A stretch of 51,454 bases of DNA, from positions 1-51,454 of the forward strand of contig JBBSJP010000032.1 of NCBI GenBank assembly GCA_038257155.1, written 5' to 3'. This DNA is from JANJTY01 sp038257155 (GTDB lineage: Bacteria; Pseudomonadota; Gammaproteobacteria; Xanthomonadales; Xanthomonadaceae). The translations under genes and the position numbers were made by a program. The notes under the pieces are model-generated. The model was not told where the DNA came from, did no database searches, and was given only the letters and a program-made list of their open reading frames with translations. Shown piece after piece: positions 18,313-27,335 of this stretch. Each line of letters opens with the position of its first letter. Within the stretch, counting starts at the first letter, position 1.

Positions 18313-21114
18313 TCAGTCGTCGGTCTCGCGCGTCAGGTGCACACCGCGCTCGTCGATCACCACCCCTTCGAGACTGGCCAGAAAGCGCTCATCAGCGGCA
18401 CCCTCGCCTGGCAGGCTCATTGGCGCATCGGCGGCCGGCTTGGCCTTGGGGCGATCGGGTGAACCGGCGGGGCTGAATTTGATCACCTGCTTCCACGAGC
18501 GCACCAGGGCGTCGGCAAAGATCAGCAGCAGGTCACCCGGCTGGCCCATGCGCAGCGCGGCGTCGATCGCCTCCTGCTCGTCGGGAATCACCGAGATGGA
18601 CGCTTCGGGAACACCTTGCGCGCGCAGCCGGCGGCTCTGGATCAGCGGCACCTCATCACCATCGCGACCGCGCAGTGAATCGTCGCGCCGACAGATGTAG
18701 TGATCGAAGCGTCCGGCCACCGCATCGGCAATGGCTTCGAGGTCTTCGTTGCGTCGGTCGCCCGGACCCGCCATCACCACGATGCGGCGACCTGCTACAT
18801 CGAGGCGCTGCGCCAAGTCGGCCATCACCATCACCGCATTGGCGTTGTGCCCGTAATCGAACAGCACCTTGAAGGGATGCTCGTCGAACACGTTCATGCG
18901 CCCGGGCGCCTGGAAGAACGTGGTGTCGAAGGTGCGCAGGCCCTGGCGGATCGCGTCGAGCTTGATGCCCAGCGAAAACGCCATGCTGGCGGCGAACATC
19001 GCGTTCTGCACGTTGTGCAGGGCACGGCCTTCCAGGGTGGCGGGGATCAGGTGCGTCCAGAGCAGCGGGATATGGCTGCCCTTGTCGTAGAAGGTGATCA
19101 TCTGGCCATTGATGCCGGCCTCCAGAGCGCAGGCCCGACCGCCGGCGCGGATATGTTCGCGCACCAGCCCATGCGACGGATTCAAGGTCACGTAGCAGAT
19201 GGTCCTGGCATCGGTGTAACCCGACATCTTCAGCACGTTCGGATCATCGGCATTGAGCACGGCGCAATCCTTCGCCACCTCGACCACGATGCGCTTGACC
19301 TCGGCCAGCTGTTCCAGGCTGTCGATGCCTTTCATTCCGAGGTGATCGGACTGCACGTTCAGCACCGCGCCAACGTCGACCTCCGGCACACCCATGCCGG
19401 CGCGCAGCAGGCCACCGCGCGCGGTCTCCAGCACCGCGAAATCGATCTGCGGGTCGGCCAGCACCATGCGCGCGGAAACCGGGCCGGTCATGTCGCCTTC
19501 CACCGTGCGCTGGCCGTCGATGTAGACGCCGTCCGTGGTGGTGAGCCCGGGCGTGAAGCCGGACATCTTGGCGATATGCGCCAGCATGCGTGCCGTGGTG
19601 GTCTTGCCATTGGTGCCGGTGATGGCGGCGATCGGCACGCGCGCCGGCGTGCCGGACGGAAACAGCATGTCGATCACCGGCCCGGCTGCGTCACGCGGCG
19701 TGCCTTCGGAGGGCGCGACATGCATGCGGAAGCCCGGCGCGGCATTCACCTCGCAGATACCGCCACCAATGCTCTTGTAGCTTTCGGCGATATTGGTCGA
19801 GAGAAAATCCACGCCGCCAACGTCAAGCCCGATCGCTCGGATCGCGCGTACCGCCATGTCGCGGTTGTCTGGATGGATGATGTCGGTCACATCGGTGGCG
19901 GTGCCGCCGGTCGACAGGTTCGCAGTTGAGCGCAGGTACACGACCTGGTCAGCGGCAGGAATCGATGACGCCGTCATGCCGGCGCGGGTCATCATCATGT
20001 CGGCCTGCGCGTCCAGCACCAGGCGGGTCAGCACTTTTTCATGGCCTACGCCGCGGCGCGGGTCCTGGTTCACGATCTCGACCAGCTCGGCAATGCTGCG
20101 TGTGCCGTCGCCGACAACATGTCCGGGTGTGCGGCGCGTGGCGGCCACCAGTTCACCGTTGACCACCAGCAGGCGGTGGTCGTCGCCTTCAAGGAACGTC
20201 TCGACGATCACCGAACGAGAATGCTCGCGTGCCTTCTCGAATCCCTCGCGGACTTCGTCGGCCGTGCGCAGGCAGATGGAAATGCCGCGTCCGTGATTGC
20301 CGTTGTAGGGCTTGGTGACCACCGGATAACCAATGCGTTCGGCCGCGCGCACTGCGGCCGACTCGTTCTGCGCGAGAATCTGGCGCGGCACCGGCAGGCC
20401 GAGCGAGGCGAGGATCTTGTTGGTCTCCTCCTTGTCGCTGGCCAGCTCGACCGCGATGTGTGGCGTCTTGCCCGTCACCGTGGCCTGGATGCGCTGCTGA
20501 TACTTGCCGTGCCCGAATTGCACCAGAGACTGGTCATTCAGGCGGAACCAGGGAATGTTGCGCGCCTCGGCAGCCTTCACCAGCGAGGCGGTTGACGGGC
20601 CTAGCGCACGACGCTGCGCGTAGCGGATGAACTCGTCGCGCGCGCTCGGCCAGTCCCAGCCTTCCGGCACGCTGTCAGCTGGCTGCAGATCCTTGGGCAG
20701 CAGCGAACACAGCAGGCGCAGCGCCAGCTCGCCAGCCTCGATGCCTTCCTCGCGCTGGGCGAACTCGTAGACCACGGTATAGACGCCGGGCCGGCCATCG
20801 ATGCTGCGCGTCTTGCCGAAGGTCACGTCTTCTCCGGCCACGTTCTGCAGTTCGATGGCGACGTGCTCCATCACGTGGCCCAGCCAGGTGCCCTCGCCTT
20901 CGCGCATGCGACGGATGAAGCCGCCCGGTTCGCGGTACGAGCAACCATGTTCGGTCAGACTGGGAAGCGCCGCGACTAGCCCGTCGACAAATTCCGAACC
21001 CAGCTTGGCGGTGGGCCACTGCTCCAGGTCGCCCAGATCCAGATCCAGCTTGATCACGGGAAAGTGGGCGTAGAGCGACGGCCCCACGTAGACGGAACGG
21101 TCGAGAATGCGCAT
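18313..21114 (-). CDS. cphA: Cyanophycin synthetase
   Basis: 933 residues from the ATG at 21114, which has GGGGAG about 8 bases upstream; a 54-codon upstream extension of the frame is not family-like. CphA polymerises aspartate and arginine into the storage polymer cyanophycin, using two ATP per unit. Layout: N-terminal domain at 1-160, ATP-grasp domain at about 215-480 with the nucleotide loop KPYNGNHGRG near 268-277 (adds Asp), and a Mur-ligase-like domain from about 495 with P-loop GTNGKTTT at 500-507 (adds Arg), ending with DYGHNANAV and the C-terminal lid. The short Mur-ligase-like gene follows at once. Cyanophycinase and isoaspartyl dipeptidase lie about 11 kb away on the same strand. 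Confidence 0.95.
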   Translation of the reverse strand: MRILDRSVYVGPSLYAHFPVIKLDLDLGDLEQWPTAKLGSEFVDGLVAALPSLTEHGCSYREPGGFIRRMREGEGTWLGHVMEHVAIELQNVAGEDVTFGKTRSIDGRPGVYTVVYEFAQREEGIEAGELALRLLCSLLPKDLQPADSVPEGWDWPSARDEFIRYAQRRALGPSTASLVKAAEARNIPWFRLNDQSLVQFGHGKYQQRIQATVTGKTPHIAVELASDKEETNKILASLGLPVPRQILAQNESAAVRAAERIGYPVVTKPYNGNHGRGISICLRTADEVREGFEKAREHSRSVIVETFLEGDDHRLLVVNGELVAATRRTPGHVVGDGTRSIAELVEIVNQDPRRGVGHEKVLTRLVLDAQADMMMTRAGMTASSIPAADQVVYLRSTANLSTGGTATDVTDIIHPDNRDMAVRAIRAIGLDVGGVDFLSTNIAESYKSIGGGICEVNAAPGFRMHVAPSEGTPRDAAGPVIDMLFPSGTPARVPIAAITGTNGKTTTARMLAHIAKMSGFTPGLTTTDGVYIDGQRTVEGDMTGPVSARMVLADPQIDFAVLETARGGLLRAGMGVPEVDVGAVLNVQSDHLGMKGIDSLEQLAEVKRIVVEVAKDCAVLNADDPNVLKMSGYTDARTICYVTLNPSHGLVREHIRAGGRACALEAGINGQMITFYDKGSHIPLLWTHLIPATLEGRALHNVQNAMFAASMAFSLGIKLDAIRQGLRTFDTTFFQAPGRMNVFDEHPFKVLFDYGHNANAVMVMADLAQRLDVAGRRIVVMAGPGDRRNEDLEAIADAVAGRFDHYICRRDDSLRGRDGDEVPLIQSRRLRAQGVPEASISVIPDEQEAIDAALRMGQPGDLLLIFADALVRSWKQVIKFSPAGSPDRPKAKPAADAPMSLPGEGAADERFLASLEGVVIDERGVHLTRETDD

Positions 21115-21314
21115 TGCCGGGCTCCCCTGGAAAACTGGATGAGCGGCCCGCACGCCCCCAAGCGCCCGCGCCGCAAAGGATAGAACCGTACCGCGTTGGC
21201 GGAGTTCTGGCGAGGGGGCTTTGACTTGAAGGCTGCGCGGACTGGATTCGGCGCTTCTCCCGACCAGGTTCTGCAACGGGCATCAGGGTGGACGGAGCGA
21301 ATTGAGCAGGTTTC

Positions 21315-22964
21315 TCAGGGCAGGCGCGCCGCGCGCTGTTCAATGCCACCCTGGTGCAGCACCACAGCCACCACCTTGCCTTCGGCATCACGCTCGAATT
21401 GCAGCTCGGCCTCGACCACCTTGTAGAAGAAGCGATCGCTGGCCCGAGCGAAGACCGGGAACCAGGACTGTCCGGTAAGTTGGGCCTCGATGCCCTCGCC
21501 GCTGCGCCGCACGCTCAACTCGACCCCAGGGGCGAACCCGAACGTACCGACATACTGCTCAAGTTGCGCGGCATCCAGCGACACGCCGGATTGGCTCGCG
21601 GTGGCGTCGAGGGTCGGCTTGCGCGCCATGACCGCGGCGACATCTGCCACCCGCTTTGCTTCGTGCAGCTGGCCGCCCTGGGCCAGTTCCAGTCCCATCA
21701 CCTGGCCTTCGCTGCGCTGGAAACGCAGGCTGGCATCGACATCGCCATAGGCATACCAGTCATCGCCGACGGCATGGATCGCGAGTGACGGCTGGCCCGT
21801 GGCCTGCGCCACCAGTGCGCCACTGAGTTCGAACACGCCGATGCCGAATTGCTCGGTCAATTGGTATTGTCCGAACAGGCCTGCATCGGCGGCTGACGCC
21901 TCGGCCTGCGGCGCGACATGGCCGAGCGCTGCGAGGCCGGCCGCAGTGGGATCGGCATCACCACTCACCAGGATCGCAATGCCGCGCTGCTGATCCGGCC
22001 GGAAGCCGACGAAGCTCCAGAATCCTGCGGTGCCACCGTTATGCCAGTAGATTGGCTTGCCATCGGCGCGCGCCACATGCCAGACCGGCGTTACTTCGAA
22101 CGCCCCGGCCTTCACGTCCTGCACCTTCAGGTCGGCGTCCAGCGGATGTGCGAGCTCATGCTCATGGCTGCCCAGATAGGCTTGCACCAGGCGCCCCAGG
22201 TCTTCGGCACTGCCCCACAGCGCGCCAGCCCCGGCGAGCGAATCCTGGAAACTCCAGGGCGTGACCGGCTTGCCCCCGACGAAGGCAGTGGCGGCATTGG
22301 CAGCCGGAGCAAAGCGGGTGTGCTGCAGGCCCAACGGTGCAATCACACGCTGGTGCAAGGCGACGACGTATCCATCGCCGCTTACCCGTCCCAGCAGGTA
22401 GCCAAGAGTGCCCAGTCCGAAGTTGGAGTACGCGTAGAAAGATCCCAGCGGCTGTCTATCCCGCGCTATCGTCAGGCCTGCCTGCAGCGCCGCGGCGTCG
22501 TAGCTCGCGTAGGGATCGAGCATGCTGGAAAGGTCAAGATTCGCGGGCAAGCGCGGCAGGCCGCTGGTGTGGGTGGAAAGCGCGCGCAGGCTGATCGAGG
22601 CGACGGCCCGATTGCGCGGCGCAAAACCCTGCGGCATCAGTTCACCCAGCGTGTCCGTGGTTTTCACCATGCCTGCATCGACCATCTCGGCCAGCAGCAG
22701 GTTGGTGAAGACCTTGGTGATCGAGCCGAACTGGAATTGGGTCCAGGCATCCGGCGGCGTGGCGTCATCCGGACCGCGACGGCCAAAACCGCGCACCGCG
22801 ATGTCGTCTCCACGGATCGAGGCCACGGCCGCGCCACTGAGCCTTCCTGCGGCCTCCTGCTGTTGCGCCCAGTGGTGCACGGACTCTTCGTTTGCAGCGA
22901 GCGTGCACGGACTGCCGAGCACCACACAGGCAAGAAGCACTGAGCTGACGGAGTTCGGTTTCAT
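21315..22964 (-). CDS. Exported class C beta-lactamase-like serine hydrolase
   Basis: 549 residues with a signal peptide (about 1-24, CVVLGSPCTLAA). It has the penicillin-binding fold active site: Ser81-Ile-Thr-Lys84 (SxxK), Tyr179-Ser-Asn181 (YxN) and His308-Asn-Gly310, which replaces the KTG box. That HxG form is common in esterase or peptidase members of this family and less so in true AmpC enzymes. The catalytic domain ends near 350; the C-terminal 200 residues form an additional beta-rich domain seen in related hydrolases. Its ATG overlaps the upstream membrane-protein stop (ATGA). It is the last gene of a coupled operon headed by a sigma factor. Substrate unknown. Confidence 0.85.
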   Translation of the reverse strand: MKPNSVSSVLLACVVLGSPCTLAANEESVHHWAQQQEAAGRLSGAAVASIRGDDIAVRGFGRRGPDDATPPDAWTQFQFGSITKVFTNLLLAEMVDAGMVKTTDTLGELMPQGFAPRNRAVASISLRALSTHTSGLPRLPANLDLSSMLDPYASYDAAALQAGLTIARDRQPLGSFYAYSNFGLGTLGYLLGRVSGDGYVVALHQRVIAPLGLQHTRFAPAANAATAFVGGKPVTPWSFQDSLAGAGALWGSAEDLGRLVQAYLGSHEHELAHPLDADLKVQDVKAGAFEVTPVWHVARADGKPIYWHNGGTAGFWSFVGFRPDQQRGIAILVSGDADPTAAGLAALGHVAPQAEASAADAGLFGQYQLTEQFGIGVFELSGALVAQATGQPSLAIHAVGDDWYAYGDVDASLRFQRSEGQVMGLELAQGGQLHEAKRVADVAAVMARKPTLDATASQSGVSLDAAQLEQYVGTFGFAPGVELSVRRSGEGIEAQLTGQSWFPVFARASDRFFYKVVEAELQFERDAEGKVVAVVLHQGGIEQRAARLP

Positions 22965-23563
22965 TTGATGGTCTCCTCGGAAAGGCGGGAAAGCTGCTGG
23001 TCGATCTGCTCGGCCGGATCACGGAATCTGGTGCGTGCGGCGCGCCGGTTCAGCCGGCCAAGGAACAGGCAGAAGGCCAGCACGATGACGCTGTAGATCA
23101 CCACTCCCGGCGTGATGCCCTTGGCCGCAAGGTTCAGGCCGATGACGCCGATCGCGCACGGCGCCAGATACCAGATCCAGACCTGCTCCAGCATCCGCGC
23201 CTGAGCCAGCATCGCGTCGCGCTGCTGGGTCAGATAGTCGACCAGGGCAAGCTCGGGATGCGGCCGCGGCATGCGACGACGCACCTTCCACAGATGCCAG
23301 GGCACATAGATCACCCAGGCAGTCAGCCACAGGCTGAAGAACATTGGCAGCCAGTCCGCACGTAACCCGGCGCGCCAGGCGGAATATCCGAAGACTGGCG
23401 CCAACAGCAGCGCCACGACGGTCTCCAGTCGGTCGCGGCGCTGTACCTGTCCGCGCAGCTTGGAATCGCGCTGTTGCACCGCGGCCAGCAGTTCGGCATC
23501 GGGGGCAGGCGCCGCGGCTTGACCCGCGTCCTGCCACTGCTGCCTGATCTGATTCCAGTCCAT
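22961..23563 (-). CDS. Four-helix membrane protein, probable anti-sigma partner
   Basis: 200 residues. The N-terminal 45 residues are cytoplasmic-looking and charged (MDWNQIRQQWQ). Four hydrophobic segments follow at about 47-68, 71-92, 127-148 and 151-170, then a charged tail. I know no named family with certainty. Its ATG shares a base with the sigma-factor stop (TAATG) and its stop overlaps the hydrolase start. A membrane protein encoded directly after an ECF-type sigma factor is commonly its regulator, so a role as anti-sigma factor is plausible. No zinc-binding HxxxCxxC motif is present, so it would not be a classical ZAS-type anti-sigma. Confidence 0.65.
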   Translation of the reverse strand: MDWNQIRQQWQDAGQAAAPAPDAELLAAVQQRDSKLRGQVQRRDRLETVVALLLAPVFGYSAWRAGLRADWLPMFFSLWLTAWVIYVPWHLWKVRRRMPRPHPELALVDYLTQQRDAMLAQARMLEQVWIWYLAPCAIGVIGLNLAAKGITPGVVIYSVIVLAFCLFLGRLNRRAARTRFRDPAEQIDQQLSRLSEETIK

Positions 23564-24045
23564 TATCGGTTCTCCAGAAATTGTGCCTCGAAGGCCTGCC
23601 GCAATCGGGTCATGCGGATGGCAACGGCATTCGGACTCAGGCCCAGCACCTCGGCTATCTGCTCGCGTTCCAGGCCCTCAAGGTCCAGCAGCAGCACACC
23701 GCGCTGCACCGGATCGAGGGTTGCGATGAAGGCTTCCAGCACAGTCATCTCGTCGCCTGGAACGCCGGCGTCAGCGGACTCTGCGACGCTCTCGAGCGGT
23801 TGATGCTTGGGCGGCGGCCGGCGCCGATGTCCGAGCGCCGTATTCAGCGCGACGCGGTAAACCCAGGTAGCGCGCTGCGCGCGGCCATCGAAGCTGTCGT
23901 GGCTGCGCCAGAGCTGCAGGTGCATCTCCTGCAGCAGGTCTTGCCAGTCTTCAGGCCCGGCGTAGTGCCGCGCCAACCGCACCAAGGCGGTGTGGTTCTC
24001 GCGCAGCATCGCGGCGAAATCCTCTTCGCGTTGCATCGGGATCAT
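23563..24045 (-). CDS. ECF-type RNA polymerase sigma factor
   Basis: 160 residues from the ATG at 24045 (MIPMQREEDF); another ATG three codons later is equally possible, and the long upstream extension of the frame is not family-like. The sigma region 2 spans about 15-75 (LVRLARHYAG, DLLQEMHLQLWRSHDSF, ATWVYRVALNTAL) and region 4 about 105-155 with the helix-turn-helix EQIAEVLGLSPNAVAIRMTRLR. Sigma factors of this group direct RNA polymerase to a small regulon, often including their own operon. It is coupled to the membrane protein and hydrolase. The diguanylate cyclase gene is divergent, 192 bases away. Confidence 0.9.
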   Translation of the reverse strand: MIPMQREEDFAAMLRENHTALVRLARHYAGPEDWQDLLQEMHLQLWRSHDSFDGRAQRATWVYRVALNTALGHRRRPPPKHQPLESVAESADAGVPGDEMTVLEAFIATLDPVQRGVLLLDLEGLEREQIAEVLGLSPNAVAIRMTRLRQAFEAQFLENR

Positions 24046-24237
24046 GGTCTCGGTTCGAGGGGGTCTGTACATGTTTGTTGCAGGGCAGCGCGGATTTTTT
24101 CGCGCGCGCGGTGAATCCGGCAGAATCGGGCGATGAATGGGCCAGCCCGCGACGCGCAATTGGGTAAGCTTGGCATGCCCCATGACGGGGCCGACTCGGC
24201 CGGGGGGCCACGAGACGTGCAGAGCAGGCAGGACAAG

Positions 24238-25362
24238 ATGGCCCTGGCTTCGGACACCGACTGGCGCGACTGGCGACGCCAGCAGTCGGCCGCCGCGCTG
24301 TACTTGCGCTCGCGCCTCGGCGGCCTGCTGTACCTGATCGGCTGGGGCGTGGTGGCGGTAGCCGGTGGGATCGCCAACGACCATGCCTGGATCGGCCTGG
24401 CACTGAGCGTCGCCTTCATCTTGCTTGCCCTGTGGCGACTGTTCGACGCACCGCGCGGAACCGATGCTGCCTCACTGCATACCTGGCTGCGGCGCTACGG
24501 CCCCGTCATGCTGGGCAGTGCGGCAATCTGGGGCGCGGTACAGGCCTGGGTGCTGCTCGATGGGCACTTCGACAGCGCCACGCGCACTGCGGCTCTGGTC
24601 GCCACCGTGGGCTACTCGACGGTGTTTGCCAATGTCTACGCGATGGTGCGCAGCGTGGCGATCGCCGGCATGGTGATGATGATGGGCCCGGCGGTGCTGG
24701 TGCTTTGGGTGCTGCCCGGACAGGTGCCGCTGGCCGCCATCATGAGTCTCTACGCCGGCTACCTGGCCTTCGCGCTGGTCCTGGCGCACAGCGATCACCG
24801 CCGCCGCCTGGACCTCGATCAGGCCCTGCACCAGCAGCGCGACCTGTTCGAGCGTCTGAGTCGTACTGATCCGCTGACCGGCCTGCACAACCGCCGCCAT
24901 TTCAATGCCGAGCTGGATGCCGCGGCCGAATGCGCGCGCAGCGGTGCGGCCGGGTTTGCGCTGATGATCATCGACATCGATCATTTCAAGTCGGTCAACG
25001 ACCGTTTCGGCCATGCCGCAGGTGACACGTGCCTGGTCGGGCTGGCAGACCGGTTGCAGCAGGCCTTTCACCAGCCGGGGATGTTGCTCGCACGACTGGG
25101 CGGCGAGGAGTTTGCCGTCTTGATCGCCAACATGGATGAAGGCGGCGCGCAGGCATTGGCTGAAGGCTTTCGCGCCACGATGGCCGCCGAACCCATGGCA
25201 AGCGACGGCCAGCGCCTGGCGGTCACGGTCAGCATCGGGGTGGGTGCATTCGATCTCCGCCGCCACGGTGACGGGGACGGGCTGTTCCGCGCCGTGGATG
25301 CCGCGCTCTACGCGGCCAAGCATGCCGGGCGCAATCGCGTGCTGGCCGTGCAGGAACATTGA
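24238..25362 (+). CDS. Membrane-bound diguanylate cyclase (GGDEF domain)
   Basis: 374 residues from the ATG at 24238, chosen for the AGGA five bases upstream; the frame is open 35 codons further. It makes cyclic di-GMP from two GTP. About six hydrophobic helices (residues 28-185) form a membrane sensor of unknown ligand. A short coiled linker follows, then the GGDEF domain (about 205-370) with DPLTGLHNRR, DIDHFKSVND and the active-site loop GGEEF at 288-292. The RxxD inhibitory site expected a few residues before the loop is missing (QPGM is there), so product inhibition through the I-site is unlikely. It faces the sigma-factor gene head-to-head. Confidence 0.92.
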   Translation: MALASDTDWRDWRRQQSAAALYLRSRLGGLLYLIGWGVVAVAGGIANDHAWIGLALSVAFILLALWRLFDAPRGTDAASLHTWLRRYGPVMLGSAAIWGAVQAWVLLDGHFDSATRTAALVATVGYSTVFANVYAMVRSVAIAGMVMMMGPAVLVLWVLPGQVPLAAIMSLYAGYLAFALVLAHSDHRRRLDLDQALHQQRDLFERLSRTDPLTGLHNRRHFNAELDAAAECARSGAAGFALMIIDIDHFKSVNDRFGHAAGDTCLVGLADRLQQAFHQPGMLLARLGGEEFAVLIANMDEGGAQALAEGFRATMAAEPMASDGQRLAVTVSIGVGAFDLRRHGDGDGLFRAVDAALYAAKHAGRNRVLAVQEH

Positions 25363-25423
25363 TTGCGGTGCTGCTTCAGCGGCGCGCCTCGACCGAAGCC
25401 GGGCGCGCCACTGAAAATCCAAC

Positions 25424-27244
25424 TCAGCGGATCGGCTCGTCCAGCATCAACTGCCGCACGAAGCGTACCGGCGGGGCGCCATAGGACAGCACGCGGTCGT
25501 GGTAGCGCTTCAGGTTGAAGGCGTCCCCTTCCTTCGCCTCTGCTGCCTTGCGGGTATCGAAGTGTTCCTGCACGCCAACGAAGTAGGTCGGAAGCTGTGC
25601 GCTGGTGAGCTGGGTACGAACCCACTTGCCGGCGGCCTCGCTTTCCTGCTGGAAGGTGCGTCGCACCATCAGGTCCATGGCCTGCTCGCGGCTCCAGTTG
25701 TCGACGTGCACGCCTTGGTCGAGGATCGCGTTGGCCACGGCGCGCAGGTAGAACTTGTAGCGCACCAGGCGGAACAGCGGATCGTTGTCGAGGTAACCCG
25801 CCTCCATCATCACGTCTTCGGTGTACACCGCCCAACCTTCCGCAAACAGGCCCGAGCGCAGCACCGCACGCAGCATCGAGGGATGCTTGGCCGAATGCAC
25901 GCCTTCCAGATAGTGGCCCGGCATGGCCTCGTGGATCGACAGCAGGTGGATCATGCGGGTGTTGTATTCACGCAGAAAGGAGTCGACCTGCGCATCGCTC
26001 CAGTCGTCGGGAATCGGCGACACCGCGTAGAAGGTTTCCAGGCCCTTGTCGAGCGGCCCGGGCGAATCGCAGTAGGCCACCGCCACGCCGCGCTGGAATT
26101 CCGGCATCAGGATGATCTTGACCGGATCATCCGGCACCGTGACCAGATCCTTCTCGCGGGTGAAACGGGTGGCCTCGGCCAGGGTTGCTTCGGCCAGGGC
26201 GACCACCTGGTCGCGCGCCGGTCGATCGGCATAGGCCAGTTCCAGCGCCGCTTCGATCGCCGCCTGCTTCTGCGCTTCGTCTGGCGCATCCGGCAAGGCT
26301 GGCGCATCCGCCCTGCCCTGCAACACGGTGCGCGCCACGCCATACATCTCACCGCGCACGCGCTCGAGCTCAGCTTCGGCACGCTGGCCAATCTCGGCGC
26401 GCGTCAGTGCCGAGTTCAGGGCGAACGTCAGCTTGGCGTCGTAGCGCTCGGCGCCGATGCGGAACTCGCCGGCCGCATTCGGCACCAGGGTGTCGTCCAG
26501 CCAAGTCTGGTGCTCGGCAACCGCAGTGCGCAGCGCCGCAACCGCGGCATCCAGGCGCTCGCGCGCTTCGCCCTGCAGTTTGTCGGCCTGCGGCAGCACC
26601 AGTTCGTCGATCAGGCTGAGCACACCGGCGTGCTGGCGCGCCACCGTCTCTGCATGCACCTTGGGCACACGCGCCGGATCGAGGTTCTCACGCATCTGGG
26701 CAAACAGGCGCGGCAGCTTTTCCATGCGCGCGGTGACGCTGACCAGACGCTGCTCGATCGGCGCGAACTCGCGCGCCATCAGGCTGTAGATCGCGCCGCC
26801 GGCCAACTGCGAGTAGGTCTGCGGATCCCAGGCCCAGTCCTGCGACACCTCTTCGCCCCAGATGCCGAAGGCAAGCTGGTTGCGCAGGATCTGCGCGTCG
26901 ACCTGGTTTTCGCGAGACAGGGCAGCGGTGTTGATGGCATCGAGTTCGGCCAGGATCTTGCGGCTGAACTCCAGTCCGGCGCGACGCGCCTCGGCGCCGA
27001 GATCGTCCAGTTCCGCATCGTAGCGGTGCTCGCCGATGGCGGTGGCGAACACCGGGCTCTGCTTGAAGGCAGCATCCAGCCAGCGGGTCGACAACTCGGC
27101 AAAGCGCGCGTCGGCCTGCGCATCGGCGGCGCTGGGCGCTGCCGCCTTGGCCGGCTCAGCCGCGGGCGGCGGCGCGGTCGATTCCTGCCCGCACGCGGCA
27201 AGCAGGACGGCAGCGATAGTGGCAGCAAGCAGGTGTCGACGCAT
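25424..27244 (-). CDS. DUF885-family metalloprotein, predicted lipoprotein
   Basis: 606 residues, the family's usual length. A lipoprotein signal (LLAAC, lipidated Cys18) predicts attachment to an envelope membrane, followed by an Ala/Pro-rich linker. The body is helical. The zinc-binding motif HEAMPGH at 438-444 (HExxxGH type) with a downstream glutamate in EGWAVYTED is typical of DUF885 and resembles M32-like or M3-like metallopeptidases. The family is poorly characterised biochemically; a peptidase role is inferred from the motif. It converges on the diguanylate cyclase gene and lies downstream of the M20 hydrolase gene on the same strand. Confidence 0.88.
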   Translation of the reverse strand: MRRHLLAATIAAVLLAACGQESTAPPPAAEPAKAAAPSAADAQADARFAELSTRWLDAAFKQSPVFATAIGEHRYDAELDDLGAEARRAGLEFSRKILAELDAINTAALSRENQVDAQILRNQLAFGIWGEEVSQDWAWDPQTYSQLAGGAIYSLMAREFAPIEQRLVSVTARMEKLPRLFAQMRENLDPARVPKVHAETVARQHAGVLSLIDELVLPQADKLQGEARERLDAAVAALRTAVAEHQTWLDDTLVPNAAGEFRIGAERYDAKLTFALNSALTRAEIGQRAEAELERVRGEMYGVARTVLQGRADAPALPDAPDEAQKQAAIEAALELAYADRPARDQVVALAEATLAEATRFTREKDLVTVPDDPVKIILMPEFQRGVAVAYCDSPGPLDKGLETFYAVSPIPDDWSDAQVDSFLREYNTRMIHLLSIHEAMPGHYLEGVHSAKHPSMLRAVLRSGLFAEGWAVYTEDVMMEAGYLDNDPLFRLVRYKFYLRAVANAILDQGVHVDNWSREQAMDLMVRRTFQQESEAAGKWVRTQLTSAQLPTYFVGVQEHFDTRKAAEAKEGDAFNLKRYHDRVLSYGAPPVRFVRQLMLDEPIR

Positions 27245-27335
27245 GGGGCATTTCCGTTGGGCGAGGCGCGCAGCATAGCGCCAGCCACGCTGCAGCGCCC
27301 GTGCCGATGACGATCAGCGGGGCCGCGACCTCACC

